DNA of 60,657 nucleotides from Chersky-806 sp036502405. Lineage in GTDB: Bacteria > Actinomycetota > Acidimicrobiia > IMCC26256 > JAENVU01. The DNA is taken from positions 1 through 60,657 of the forward strand of contig DASXYP010000108.1 of the NCBI GenBank assembly GCA_036502405.1, written 5' to 3'. A program made the position numbers and the translations under genes. The notes beneath the pieces were generated by a model, which was not told the DNA's origin, did not search any database, and saw only the letters and a list, made by a program, of their open reading frames with translations. This document shows, in pieces, positions 24,629 to 32,879 of the stretch; within the stretch, counting starts at the first letter, position 1, and every line of letters starts with the position of its first letter.

Positions 24629-25429
24629 ATGGCGGAGATCTACACGCACGGGCACCACGAGTCGGTCCTGCGCAGCCACGAGTGGCGCACCGCGGCGAAC
24701 TCGGCCGGGTACCTGCTCGGCCGGCTCGAGCCGGGCATGGACCTGCTCGACGTCGGCTGCGGGCCGGGCACCATCACGCTGGATCTCGCGGCGCGCGTGG
24801 CGCCCGGCGCGGTGCTCGGCATCGACCGCTCCGATGAGGTGATCGCCCAGGCGCAGGAGCTCGTCGGGGGCAGATCGGCGCCGAACGTCCGCTTCGCCAC
24901 CGGCGACGTGTACGCGCTCGACCTCGCCGATGCGTCGTTCGACGTGGTGCACGCCCACCAGGTGCTCCAGCACCTCCGGGAGCCCGTGGCCGCGCTGCGC
25001 GAGCTGCGACGCGTCCTGCGTCCCGGCGGGACCCTCGCGGTGCGCGACAGCGACTATGCCGGCTTCGTCTGGGCGCCGCGGGACCCGATGCTCGATCGCT
25101 GGAACGAGCTGTACCACGCGATCACCGAGCACAACGGGGCCGAGGCGGACGCGGGTCGGTTCCTGCTCGGCTGGGCGCAGCAGGCGGGCTTCCGCGACGT
25201 CGAGGCCGGGAGCTCGACGTGGACGTTCGCGGATCCCGGCACGCGCGCGTGGTGGGGCGGGTTGTGGGCCGACCGGGTCGAGCAGTCCGGCTTCGCGCAG
25301 CAGGCGGTCGACTACGGGTTGAGCGACGCGCCGGAGCTCGCCGCCATCGCCACGGCCTGGCGCCGGTGGGCCGGGCAGCCCGACGGGTTCTTCGCGGTTC
25401 CCCACGCCGAGGTGCTCGCCCGCGCCTGA
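24629..25429 (+). CDS. SAM-dependent methyltransferase (class I)
   Basis: 266 residues from ATG 24629. Rossmann-fold motifs are complete: I, LLDVGCGPGTITLDLA; the acidic residue in LGIDRSDEVIA; FATGDVYALDLADASFDVVHAHQVLQHL (motifs II and III); LRPGGTLAVRDSD. Overall it resembles the UbiE/MenG-like and small-molecule methyltransferases. No neighbours point to a substrate: it is divergent from the flavin reductase-like gene and followed by a copper radical oxidase. Confidence 0.92.
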   Translation: MAEIYTHGHHESVLRSHEWRTAANSAGYLLGRLEPGMDLLDVGCGPGTITLDLAARVAPGAVLGIDRSDEVIAQAQELVGGRSAPNVRFATGDVYALDLADASFDVVHAHQVLQHLREPVAALRELRRVLRPGGTLAVRDSDYAGFVWAPRDPMLDRWNELYHAITEHNGAEADAGRFLLGWAQQAGFRDVEAGSSTWTFADPGTRAWWGGLWADRVEQSGFAQQAVDYGLSDAPELAAIATAWRRWAGQPDGFFAVPHAEVLARA

Positions 25430-25496
25430 GCCCGGCAGTGGCATCGCCCGGCCCGCGGGGTGCCCGCTCGGGGTGCGGCCGACGCGAGAGACTGTC

Positions 25497-26993
25497 GTGG
25501 TGCGGGGGGTCGGAACACTTCGGGGTCGGCGCGGGCTCGGGTTGCCCGCGATCGCCGCGGTGCTCACGCTCGGTGCGGCCGCCTGCGGCAGCTGGCAGGT
25601 CAGCCCCACGCCCACGCCGGTGGCAGCCATCCACGTCGCGCTGATGCATACGGGCAAGGTCCTGCTCGTGGCGGGTTCGGGGAACGACAAGTCCGACTTC
25701 GATGCCGGGACGTTCCGCACGAGCATCTGGGACCCGAAGACGAACACGTTCCAGTCGGTCGCGACGCCGTGGGACGCGTTCTGCTCCGGTCACGCGTTCC
25801 TGCCCGACGGCCGCCTGCTCGTCACCGGAGGGACCGCCGGCTACCCGACCGGGACGAACGCGAACTACGCGGGGACGAACCGCGCGTTCATCTTCGACCC
25901 GGTGCAGGGCAAGTACACCGCAGCGCCGGACTCCTCGATCTCCCGCTGGTACCCGAGCGTGGTGGAGCTCGGCGACGGGCGCCTGCTCACCGTGGGTGGC
26001 TTCGACCAGAACCGGAAGCGCAGCACCAAGCAGGAGATCTTCGACGGCACGAGCTGGACGGCCGCGCAGCCGCCACCGGACGGGTTGAGCTACATGCCGA
26101 CCTATCCCGCGCTGCACCTGCTGAGCGACGGGCGGCTGTTCTACTCCGGCGCGAACGTGCTCGGGACGTCGTCGGCGCAGCCGGGGATCTGGGATCTGTC
26201 GGGCAACACGTACCAGGACGTCCCGGGGCTCCAGAAGCGCGCGCTGCGCGACGAGGGGATGAGCGTCCTGCTCCCGCCGGCCCAGGACCAGCGCGTCCTC
26301 GTCGTGGGCGGGGGCAAGACGAACGGGACCTCCGCACCCACGGACACCGCCGCGGTCGTGAACCTGAAGGACGCGAACCCGAGGTACGAGGCCACGGCGC
26401 CCATCGACGTGCCGAAGCTCTACGTCAGCGACGTCATCCTGCCCGACTCGACGGTGCTCGAGACCGGCGGCGCGTCGACCTCGGTGAAGGTCGGCAACAA
26501 CCCGGTGTTCAGCGCGCAGGTCTTCGACCCCAAGACCGACACCTGGTCGAAGGCCGCGACCCCCACGGTCCCGCGGGTGTACCACTCGTCCGCGATCCTG
26601 CTGCCCGACGGTCGGGTGGCCACGTTCGGCGGGAACCCGGTCGGGAGCTTCGAGTACCGCATCGAGATCTACTCGCCGAGCTACCTCTCCACCGGCGCCG
26701 AGCGCCCGAAGATCACCGCCGCGCCCACCGAGATCAGCTACGGCGGGCAGTACGCGCTGACGACGACCCAGGCATCACCGCTCAGCTCCGCGGTGCTCGT
26801 CCGACCGGCCGCGGTGACGCACTCGAGCGACAGCAACCAGCGGCTGGTGAGGCTCGGGCTCACGAGGACCGCGAACGGGGTGGACGTCTCGGTTCCGCAG
26901 AACCCGAACCTCACGCCGCCGGGTTGGTACATGCTCTTCGTGCTGGACAGCACGGGCGTCCCGTCGGTCGCCAGCTGGGTCCACGTCTCCTGA
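25497..26993 (+). CDS. Copper radical oxidase lipoprotein, galactose/glyoxal oxidase family (GlxA-like)
   Basis: About 498 residues. The N-terminus is a lipoprotein signal: arginines (RGRRG), hydrophobic core, and lipobox LGAAAC, so the mature protein is anchored on the outer face of the membrane. Kelch-type beta-propeller repeats such as DGRLLVTGG, DGRLLTVGG and DGRVATFGG follow, then an E-set C-terminal domain. All copper-radical residues can be aligned: Cys in AFCSGH and Tyr in SRWYPS (the thioether pair), Tyr-His in PRVYHSS, and a late His in VTHSSDSNQR. It should be an active oxidase of sugars or aldehydes; the Streptomyces homologue GlxA helps deposit a surface glycan. A GTG at 25473 is an alternative start. 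No chaperone gene is adjacent. Confidence 0.9.
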   Translation: MVRGVGTLRGRRGLGLPAIAAVLTLGAAACGSWQVSPTPTPVAAIHVALMHTGKVLLVAGSGNDKSDFDAGTFRTSIWDPKTNTFQSVATPWDAFCSGHAFLPDGRLLVTGGTAGYPTGTNANYAGTNRAFIFDPVQGKYTAAPDSSISRWYPSVVELGDGRLLTVGGFDQNRKRSTKQEIFDGTSWTAAQPPPDGLSYMPTYPALHLLSDGRLFYSGANVLGTSSAQPGIWDLSGNTYQDVPGLQKRALRDEGMSVLLPPAQDQRVLVVGGGKTNGTSAPTDTAAVVNLKDANPRYEATAPIDVPKLYVSDVILPDSTVLETGGASTSVKVGNNPVFSAQVFDPKTDTWSKAATPTVPRVYHSSAILLPDGRVATFGGNPVGSFEYRIEIYSPSYLSTGAERPKITAAPTEISYGGQYALTTTQASPLSSAVLVRPAAVTHSSDSNQRLVRLGLTRTANGVDVSVPQNPNLTPPGWYMLFVLDSTGVPSVASWVHVS

Positions 26994-27005
26994 CCTCGAA
27001 ACCCG

Positions 27006-27052
27006 TTCTCGGCACGCTCAACCGCGCCTGACGCAGTCGAACGTGCCGAGAA
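27006..27052. terminator. Bidirectional terminator hairpin between convergent genes
   Basis: TTCTCGGCACG (27006-27016) is the exact reverse complement of CGTGCCGAGAA (27042-27052), 11-bp arms with a 25-base loop, placed 12 bases after the oxidase stop and 23 bases before the convergent lipoprotein stop. Confidence 0.75.
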
Positions 27053-27075
27053 GGGCCGGCGGGGGAGTCAGTGGG

Positions 27076-27606
27076 TCAGTAGCCGGAGCCGGACGTCGTC
27101 GAGCTCGCGGCGGGGGCCGGCGCCGTGCCGCCGCTCACCTTGACGACGTGCCAGGTGCCGCCGAAGCTGGCGAGCCCATCGCCCTTGGCGTCGCCGGCCG
27201 CGGTGTCGTTGGCGAACGTGTAGAGCGGCAGGCCCTTGGCGGCCACCTGCTTGCCGTTCGCCGTCGTCACGACCGTCAGTCCCGTCACCCCGGCTCCGCC
27301 GGTCGCGGTCGAGGTGCCCGACGGCAGCATCACCGCTGGCCAGACGCTCAGGCACCCGCCGGTGCACGCGACTGCAGCGCCAGCGTTGGTCAGCGTGTAG
27401 ACGGTCTTGCCGTTCGCGTCGACGAGGATCTTGCCGAGCGTCGCGTTGTCCGTCGTCTTGATGACCGCGGCCGCGGTCGGCTGCGACGCGGCCTTCGTCG
27501 TGGAGGTGGCGGGCGAGCTCGACGAGCTCGAGCCGCATGCCGCGAGTCCGACCACCGCGGCCAGGACGGCGGTCGTCGAGAGCAGGGTTCGCGTGGAGAG
27601 GTTCAT
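27076..27606 (-). CDS. Secreted-repeat lipoprotein (lipoprotein_15/COG4315-like)
   Basis: 176 residues from ATG 27606. Lipoprotein signal with lipobox AVVGLAAC, followed by a serine-rich linker. Two copies of the secreted repeat are visible: LGKILVDANGKTVYTLTNAG followed by CTGGCLSVWP, and KQVAAKGLPLYTFANDTAAGDAKGD ending FGGTWHVV. A C-terminal low-complexity tail is rich in alanine, serine and proline. The family is common in actinobacteria, extracytoplasmic, of unknown function; the two cysteines in CTGGC may form a disulfide or bind a ligand. It is divergent from the DEAD-box helicase. Confidence 0.85.
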   Translation of the reverse strand: MNLSTRTLLSTTAVLAAVVGLAACGSSSSSSPATSTTKAASQPTAAAVIKTTDNATLGKILVDANGKTVYTLTNAGAAVACTGGCLSVWPAVMLPSGTSTATGGAGVTGLTVVTTANGKQVAAKGLPLYTFANDTAAGDAKGDGLASFGGTWHVVKVSGGTAPAPAASSTTSGSGY

Positions 27607-27720
27607 GGTGGCGCCTCGTTCTGAGTGGGGGTCGTGATTCAATCGATGCTACGGGCGGCGCGCCGTGCGAGATTGCGCCGTGGTCCGGTCGCGGCGCCGG
27701 TCCGTGATACCGTCCTCACC

Positions 27721-27865
27721 GTTCGCTCCGGCGAACCCTCGCTCTTCAGGACCATTCGGTCCGTCTCGATCCTCGTTGCCTGTGTGCCGCGCTGCTCGAG
27801 TAAGTGCGCCGGCCCGCAACGAGCCCCCACTCCCGGGGGCCATCTCCCCCCACGTGGGGAAGGAG
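27721..27865 (+). promoter_or_regulatory. Hairpin-rich 5' leader of the DEAD-box helicase gene
   Basis: Four hairpins in succession: GTTCGC-TCCG-GCGAAC (27721-27736); GGACC-ATTC-GGTCC (27749-27762); CCCCC-ACTCCC-GGGGG (27824-27839); and the 12-bp palindrome CCCCACGTGGGG (27848-27859), followed at once by the Shine-Dalgarno AAGGAG. The last arm abuts the ribosome-binding site, and the CTCC in the third loop could pair with GGAG, so alternative folds are possible. This is a candidate cis-regulatory RNA, perhaps cold-responsive, since such helicases are often cold-induced. The remainder of 27607-27720 shows no other clear signal. Confidence 0.5.
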
Positions 27866-27873
27866 TCATCATC

Positions 27874-29073
27874 GTGTCCAGCTTCACCGACCTCGGCGTG
27901 CCCGAGGACCTCGTCGCCGTGCTGTCCCAGCGCGGCATCGAGGATCCGTTCCCCGTCCAGGCCCTCACCATCCCCGACCTCCTGGCCGGCCGCGACGTCT
28001 GCGGCAGCGCGCCGACCGGCTCGGGCAAGACGATCGCGTTCGGCCTCCCGATCGTCGACCGGGTCGGGCGGGCCAAGCCGAAGCAGCCGCGCGCGCTCGT
28101 GCTCGCGCCGACCCGTGAGCTCGCAGCACAGATCCAACGCGAGCTCGCGCCGCTCGCCGACGCCCGCAGCCGCCGGGTCTTCACCATCTACGGCGGCGTC
28201 GGCTACGAGCCGCAGCGCCGCGCGATGCGGCGCGGGGTCGACATCCTCGTTGCGTGCCCCGGCCGGCTCGAGGACCTCATCGCCCAGCGCGTCGTCGACC
28301 TGGCCAAGGTCGACATCGTCGTGATCGACGAAGCCGATCGGATGGCCGACATGGGCTTCCTGCCCGCGGTGCGCCGCATCCTCGACGCCACTGCGAAGGT
28401 CCGCCAGACGATCCTCTTCTCGGCCACGCTCGACGGCGACGTCGGCGTGATCACCCGGAGCTACCAGCAGGACCCGGTGCGCCACGAGGTGCCGGGTCCC
28501 GAGTCCGACGCCATGGACGCGGAGCACCGCTTCGAGGCCGTTCACACCAGTGACCGGCTCACCCGCGCCGCCGAGGTGATCCACGCCGAGGGTCCGACGA
28601 TCGTGTTCTGCCGGACGCGCCACGGCGCCGACAAGATCGCCAAGCGCCTGGGTGCCGCCGGGATCCAGGCCGCACCGATCCACGGCGGCCTGTCGCAGAA
28701 CCAGCGCGACCGGGCGCTGGCCGCGTTCACCCGGGGCTCCGTGCACGCCCTGATCGCGACCGACGTCGCAGCCCGCGGGATCCACGTCGACGATGTGGCC
28801 TGCGTGCTCCACTACGACCCGCCGACCGACGCGAAGACCTACGTCCACCGGTCCGGCCGGACCGCCCGCAAGGGTGCGACCGGTGTGGTGGTGTCGTTCG
28901 TCGCGGCCGACCAGCAGCGGGCCAGCCGCCAGCTCCAGCGGGAGCTCGGCATCGGGGACCCGAGCCCGGAGCCGCGCTCGGAGTCCCGGTCCTCGCGCAA
29001 CGGTGGGAACCAGCGCTCGGGACGCCCGCCGCGCCGCCACGCGCAGTCGAGGCGGTCGGCGCGCACGCGCTGA
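27874..29073 (+). CDS. DEAD-box ATP-dependent RNA helicase
   Basis: 399 residues from GTG 27874 with AAGGAG eight bases upstream; the open frame extends further 5' but without this support. Helicase motifs in order: Q motif (FPVQALTIPDL), I APTGSGKT, Ia APTRELA, Ib CPGRLEDLI, II VIDEADRM (DEAD), III FSATLD, IV IVFCRTRHGADKIA, V ATDVAARGIHVDDV, VI HRSGRTARKG. The C-terminal 45 residues are basic and rich in serine, arginine and asparagine, a typical RNA-binding tail of RhlE/DeaD-type proteins. Unwinds RNA duplexes in ribosome assembly or mRNA decay. The structured leader suggests post-transcriptional control. Confidence 0.96.
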   Translation: MSSFTDLGVPEDLVAVLSQRGIEDPFPVQALTIPDLLAGRDVCGSAPTGSGKTIAFGLPIVDRVGRAKPKQPRALVLAPTRELAAQIQRELAPLADARSRRVFTIYGGVGYEPQRRAMRRGVDILVACPGRLEDLIAQRVVDLAKVDIVVIDEADRMADMGFLPAVRRILDATAKVRQTILFSATLDGDVGVITRSYQQDPVRHEVPGPESDAMDAEHRFEAVHTSDRLTRAAEVIHAEGPTIVFCRTRHGADKIAKRLGAAGIQAAPIHGGLSQNQRDRALAAFTRGSVHALIATDVAARGIHVDDVACVLHYDPPTDAKTYVHRSGRTARKGATGVVVSFVAADQQRASRQLQRELGIGDPSPEPRSESRSSRNGGNQRSGRPPRRHAQSRRSARTR

Positions 29074-29099
29074 CGCTTTGCCCGCCGCGCCTGCGCCGG

Positions 29100-29105
29100 T
29101 AGGGT
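29100..29105 (+). promoter_or_regulatory. -10 box, leaderless promoter of the SRPBCC gene
   Basis: TAGGGT, six bases before ATG 29112, with no Shine-Dalgarno sequence. Confidence 0.55.
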
Positions 29106-29111
29106 CGGCGC

Positions 29112-29582
29112 ATGGCGGACGAAGTCGAGATCAACGTCGAGCGCGTCATCGCCGCACCGCCTGACGTGTTGTACGCGCGGGTGTCGGACGTCGTGCGGAT
29201 GCGTGACCTCTCGCCGGAGAACGTGGGCGCAACGTGGCTCCGCGGCGCCACGGGTCCGGCGGTCGGCGCGCGGTTCAAGGGCGAGAACCGCAACGGCAAG
29301 AAGAAGTGGTCGACGGTCGCGACGATCACGGAAGCCGAGCCCGGTCGGCACTTCGCGTTCGAGGTGGCCGCCGGTCCGTTCAAGGTCGCGCGCTGGAGCT
29401 ACCGGTTCGAGCCGGTGGACGGCGGGTGCCGGGTCACCGAGACCTGGATCGACCGCCGCGGATGGGTCGCCCACACGATGGCCAAGAGGGTCAGCGGCAC
29501 TGCGGATCGTGCCGGGCGGAACCGCGAGACCATGACCGCGACCCTCGAGCGGCTCGCCGCGCTCAGCGAGGCCGCGGGCTAG
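29112..29582 (+). CDS. SRPBCC (START-like) family protein
   Basis: 156 residues from ATG 29112. The START-like helix-grip fold is indicated by VERVIAAPPDVLYARVSDVVRMRDLSPE at the N-terminus, a run of beta strands (RFKGENRNGKKKWSTVATITEAEPGRHFAFEV), and a C-terminal helix with NRETMTATLERLAAL. Such proteins bind hydrophobic ligands or act as polyketide cyclases. It precedes an MDMPI-fold gene by 11 bases, likely one transcript starting at a leaderless promoter. Ligand unknown. Confidence 0.85.
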   Translation: MADEVEINVERVIAAPPDVLYARVSDVVRMRDLSPENVGATWLRGATGPAVGARFKGENRNGKKKWSTVATITEAEPGRHFAFEVAAGPFKVARWSYRFEPVDGGCRVTETWIDRRGWVAHTMAKRVSGTADRAGRNRETMTATLERLAALSEAAG

Positions 29583-29593
29583 CCCTGCCGCCG

Positions 29594-30265
29594 ATGGATG
29601 TCGCCCCGATCTACCGCGAGACCCGTGGCCACCTGCTCGAGCTCGCCCGCACCATGGACGACGAGCAGCCCGGCCTGCCGGTGCCGGCGCTGCCGGGCTG
29701 GACGGTCAAGGACGCGTACGCACATCTGACCGGGCTCTGTGCCGACCTCCTCGACGGGAACATGGCCGGAGCGGGCGATCCCGCCTGGTCCCGACGGCAG
29801 GTCGCCGAGCGCGCGGGATCCGACCTCGCCGACGTCTGCGCGGAGTGGGCGGAGCGCGGCCCCGAGCTCGACGTCTGGATCGAGGGTCGAGAGGACCCGC
29901 CGATGTTCGTCGCCTACGACGTGTGGTCCCACGAGCAGGACGTCATGGGGGCGCTCGGGCTGCGGGGCGAGCGCGACGACGAGCGCGTGCAGAGCCTGGC
30001 CGCGAGCGCGCTCGCGGCGTTCTCGGACCGCTTCACCGCCGAGGGTGCCCCGCCGCTCCATGTCGTCGGGGACGAGGTCGAGTGCGTGCTCGGCGAGGGC
30101 GAGCCCGACGCCACGCTGCACGTGGACGACTACGAGCTCATGCGCATCCTGTTCGGGCGGCGCAGCCTCCGCCAGATCGTGTCGGCCGACTGGGACGGGG
30201 ACGTCGGGCCCTACGTCGAGCACCTCCACCTGTTCCCGCTCCCGGAGCGCGATCTCGTCGACTGA
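29594..30265 (+). CDS. MDMPI/DinB-like (mycothiol-dependent) family protein
   Basis: 223 residues from ATG 29594. Four-helix-bundle pattern: PALPGWTVKDAYAHLTGLCADL, with a metal-ligand histidine, and VAYDVWSHEQDVMGALG, with the D/E-x3-H pair. A C-terminal domain (VGDEVECVLGEGEPDATLHVDDYELMRILFGRRS) resembles the SCP2-like or mycothiol-binding second domain of this family. It is distinct in sequence from the other MDMPI-type protein at 17704. Probably co-transcribed with the SRPBCC gene; function unknown. Confidence 0.85.
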   Translation: MDVAPIYRETRGHLLELARTMDDEQPGLPVPALPGWTVKDAYAHLTGLCADLLDGNMAGAGDPAWSRRQVAERAGSDLADVCAEWAERGPELDVWIEGREDPPMFVAYDVWSHEQDVMGALGLRGERDDERVQSLAASALAAFSDRFTAEGAPPLHVVGDEVECVLGEGEPDATLHVDDYELMRILFGRRSLRQIVSADWDGDVGPYVEHLHLFPLPERDLVD

Positions 30266-30279
30266 CGGGCGCACGCGGG

Positions 30280-31188
30280 TCAGCGGGTGGTCGCCGCCCG
30301 CACCTCGACGACACCGTCATGCACGCGCACGTCGGCGACCGGCTCCGCCGCGAATGCCGGCCCACGCGCCACGGATCCGTCGCGGAGCCGGAACCGGGAG
30401 CCGTGCCACGGGCACTGCACGCAGCCTTCGAGCACCTCGCCTTCGTCCAGTGGGCCGCCGGCATGGGTGCAGCGCGCCTCGAGGCCGTACCAGGTGTCGC
30501 CGTCACGGATGACGACGACCGGCGCCCCGTCGGCGTCCACCCGTCGCGGCGATCCGTCGGACCACGCGGACGCCGGATCGGTGGCCGTCCAGTCGCCGGG
30601 GAGCGCGTCGAACGTCGTGTGGTCGACGCCGACACCGAAGCGCTGGATCAGATGGCCGCCGAAGAACCCGCCTCCCGTGGCCGCCGCGCTCCCGGCGATG
30701 CCGTAGAGGACACCCCGCCCGTGACGGCCGCGTCGTCGCGCGATCCACGAGGCGCTGAAGCACGCGAGCGCGGTCGTGTTGAGCGCGGCGTGCACCAGGC
30801 CGACGCGGGTCTCCTTTCCCGCGGTGTCGGACCAGTCGGCCGCGCCGGTCGCGGCGGTCGGGATCGCCGCGAGCACGCCCAGCCCGACGAGCAGCTGCGC
30901 CGCGGCGCGGCTCCGGCGCCCACCGATCAGGTCGAGGGTGAAGGCGCTGGTCCAGAACCCGATCGGCAGGTCCGTGAGCACCGGATGGACAGCGTGCCCG
31001 AGCCAGCGCCCGGTCAGGGCATCTCGCAGCGTGCCGCGGCCGAGCACACCGTGCACGCGGTCCTGGAGCTGCGCGGCGACATCGTCGACCGCGTCGAGGT
31101 TCTCGACGGTGTGCGCGAGCCCGTCGAGCACCTCGGTCAGCGCGTCGGCCGGCGCAGTCGCGTCGGGCGGGTTCGTCAAGCTGCTCAT
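30280..31188 (-). CDS. Membrane protein fused to a Rieske [2Fe-2S] domain (DUF2231-Rieske)
   Basis: 302 residues from ATG 31188, preceded by AAGGGA. Residues about 1-190 form a DUF2231-type region with several membrane helices: HPVLTDLPIGFWTSAFTLDL, AAQLLVGLGVLAAIPTAATG, and VGLVHAALNTTALACFSASW. Residues about 200-302 are a Rieske domain with both ligand motifs, RCTHAGGPL (C-x-H) and QCPWHGSRF (C-x2-H), spaced as in ferredoxin-type Rieske proteins. The iron-sulfur domain probably lies in the cytoplasm or at the membrane surface and takes part in electron transfer. Divergent from an SDR gene. Confidence 0.9.
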   Translation of the reverse strand: MSSLTNPPDATAPADALTEVLDGLAHTVENLDAVDDVAAQLQDRVHGVLGRGTLRDALTGRWLGHAVHPVLTDLPIGFWTSAFTLDLIGGRRSRAAAQLLVGLGVLAAIPTAATGAADWSDTAGKETRVGLVHAALNTTALACFSASWIARRRGRHGRGVLYGIAGSAAATGGGFFGGHLIQRFGVGVDHTTFDALPGDWTATDPASAWSDGSPRRVDADGAPVVVIRDGDTWYGLEARCTHAGGPLDEGEVLEGCVQCPWHGSRFRLRDGSVARGPAFAAEPVADVRVHDGVVEVRAATTR

Positions 31189-31227
31189 GGCGGTCCCTTC
31201 TACCCGGATCCCTGCTGGTCTACCCGC

Positions 31228-31233
31228 TACGGT
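31228..31233 (+). promoter_or_regulatory. -10 box of the SDR gene
   Basis: TACGGT, eight bases before GTG 31242, in the 53-base divergent region. TCTACCCG occurs twice in that region and might be a regulator half-site. Confidence 0.45.
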
Positions 31234-31241
31234 CGGCGGGC

Positions 31242-32009
31242 GTGAGTGGCTTGCGGCTCGACGGGCTCCGGATCCTCGTGGTCGGTGCCGGCACGCGTCG
31301 CTCGGACGATCCCGATGCACCGGTGGGCAACGGACGCGCGATCTCGGTCGCCTGCGCGCGTGAAGGCGCGGTCGTGGTCTGCGCCGACCGCGATCGCGAC
31401 GCGGCCGGCGTGACCGCCGGCTGGATCGAACGCGAAGGCGGGAGGGCGGAGGTGGTCGTCGCCGACGTCTCCACCGAGGCCGGGTGCGTCGACCTGGTCG
31501 CCGCGGCGACGGCGGAGCGCCTCGACGGGGTCGTGATGAACGTCGGGATCGGACGCGGGGTGGGCCTCGGTGCGACGGTCGAGGACTGGGACGCGACCTT
31601 CGCGGTCAACCTCCGCGCGCACTTCCTCGTCGCCCGCGAGGTCCTGTCGCATCTCGAGGCCGAGGCTGCGATCGTCTTCGTCGGATCGGTCGCGGGGCTG
31701 CAGCCCGGCAGCCGGCTTCCCGCGTACGACGCGTCGAAGGCGGGGCTCATCGGTCTCTGCCGCCATGTGGCGCTCGAGGGCGCGCGTCGCGGCGTGCGCG
31801 CGAACGTGCTCGCTCCGGGCCTGATCGACACACCGCTCGGCCGGATGGCCTCGCAGGGCCGGCCGTCGCGCGAGCGGACTCCGGTCCCGCTCCGCCGCCA
31901 GGGGACTGCCTGGGAGGTCGCGAGCGTGGCGGTGTTCCTCCTGTCTGCGGACGCGAGCTACGTGACCGGGCAGGTTCTGGCGGTTGACGGCGGCCTCACC
32001 CTCGTCTGA
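31242..32009 (+). CDS. Short-chain dehydrogenase/reductase with an expanded cofactor loop
   Basis: 255 residues from GTG 31242. SDR fold: catalytic serine in FVGSVAGLQPG, and the active-site YDASK (Tyr and Lys). VNLRAHFLVAREV and the C-terminal SYVTGQVLAVDGG also match. The nucleotide-binding loop is unusual: after GAGTRR there is an insertion DDPDAPV before GNGRAIS, in place of the standard TGxxxGIG. ADRDRDAAG after the second strand indicates NAD preference. It oxidises or reduces a hydroxy/keto substrate, unidentified. Convergent with the LLM oxidoreductase. Confidence 0.9.
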   Translation: MSGLRLDGLRILVVGAGTRRSDDPDAPVGNGRAISVACAREGAVVVCADRDRDAAGVTAGWIEREGGRAEVVVADVSTEAGCVDLVAAATAERLDGVVMNVGIGRGVGLGATVEDWDATFAVNLRAHFLVAREVLSHLEAEAAIVFVGSVAGLQPGSRLPAYDASKAGLIGLCRHVALEGARRGVRANVLAPGLIDTPLGRMASQGRPSRERTPVPLRRQGTAWEVASVAVFLLSADASYVTGQVLAVDGGLTLV

Positions 32010-32023
32010 GGGCTCGTCCCCGT

Positions 32024-32851
32024 TCAGGCGCGGGAATCGAGGAACCGGCGCGCGAACGCCTCGACCGTCGCCTCTCCCGGCGCGGGCCAGCCGCAGACCA
32101 GGGAGTCGAAGCCCGCCGAATCCCACGCGTCGACCGTGCGCGCGATGTCGTCGAGGTCGTCCTCGAGCGAGAGCGACGATGCCCGTCGGATCTCGGCCGG
32201 GTCGCGGCCGGCCGCGCCCGCCATGTCGCTCAGCCGCTGCGACTTCGGCGCCAGCACCTCGACCGGCCCGAAGCAGTGCCACACGTCGGCGAAGCGCGCC
32301 GCGATCGGCATCATGCGCCGCTCACCCGACGCCCCGATCCAGATCGGGGGATGGGGCTGCTGCACCGGCCGGGGGAGCAGGGTCGCGTCCCGGACCTGGA
32401 AGTGCCGGCCCTCGAACGTGAAGTCGTCGGTCGTGAGCAGGCCCCGCACGATCTGGACCGCCTCCTCGAACGCATCGACCCGTTCCTTCAACGCCGGGAA
32501 CGGGATGCCGAGGCGCCGGTGCTCCTCTTCGAACCAGGCCGCGCCGTAGGAGAGCTCGAGTCGACCGTTCGACGCGTGATCGATCGTGATCGCCTCGGCG
32601 GCGAAGACCGACGGGTGCCGGTAGGTCATGCCGGTCACCAGCAGCCCGAGTCGGACGTGCTCGGTGATCCCGCTCCACGCGGCGAGCGTCGTGTTGCCCT
32701 CGAAGCACTCACCGGGCCCCTCGCCGTACATCGGCTGGAAGTGGTCGAAGCCCCAGATGCTGTCGAATCCGAGGTCGTCGGCGAGGCGGGCGCGCGACGC
32801 GAGCTCCGGCCACGAGATCCGTTGCTGGGCGATGTCCAGTCCGAAGCGCAT
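32024..32851 (-). CDS. LLM-class (F420-dependent) oxidoreductase
   Basis: 275 residues from ATG 32851. Luciferase-like TIM-barrel signatures: FGLDIAQQRISWPELASRARLADDLGFDSIWGFDHF, VRLGLLVTGMTYRHPSVFAAEAITIDHASNGRLELSYGAAWFEEEH, and PIWIGASGERRMMPIAARFAD. These are characteristic of the actinobacterial F420 group, which uses deazaflavin F420 in place of FMN. A perfect 14-bp palindrome sits 15 bases upstream of the start, so the gene is probably repressed by a TetR-type protein, possibly the adjacent regulator or another. The substrate is unknown. Confidence 0.92.
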   Translation of the reverse strand: MRFGLDIAQQRISWPELASRARLADDLGFDSIWGFDHFQPMYGEGPGECFEGNTTLAAWSGITEHVRLGLLVTGMTYRHPSVFAAEAITIDHASNGRLELSYGAAWFEEEHRRLGIPFPALKERVDAFEEAVQIVRGLLTTDDFTFEGRHFQVRDATLLPRPVQQPHPPIWIGASGERRMMPIAARFADVWHCFGPVEVLAPKSQRLSDMAGAAGRDPAEIRRASSLSLEDDLDDIARTVDAWDSAGFDSLVCGWPAPGEATVEAFARRFLDSRA

Positions 32852-32865
32852 GATCGCGTTGTACT

Positions 32866-32879
32866 ACCGACGCGTCGGT
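32866..32879. promoter_or_regulatory. Perfect 14-bp palindrome before the LLM oxidoreductase gene
   Basis: ACCGACGCGTCGGT, 15 bases upstream of ATG 32851 and 35 bases after the TetR stop on the other side. The arms and length match a TetR-type operator, but the sequence is unlike the AATGC-N7-GCATT element, suggesting a different regulator. Confidence 0.5.
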
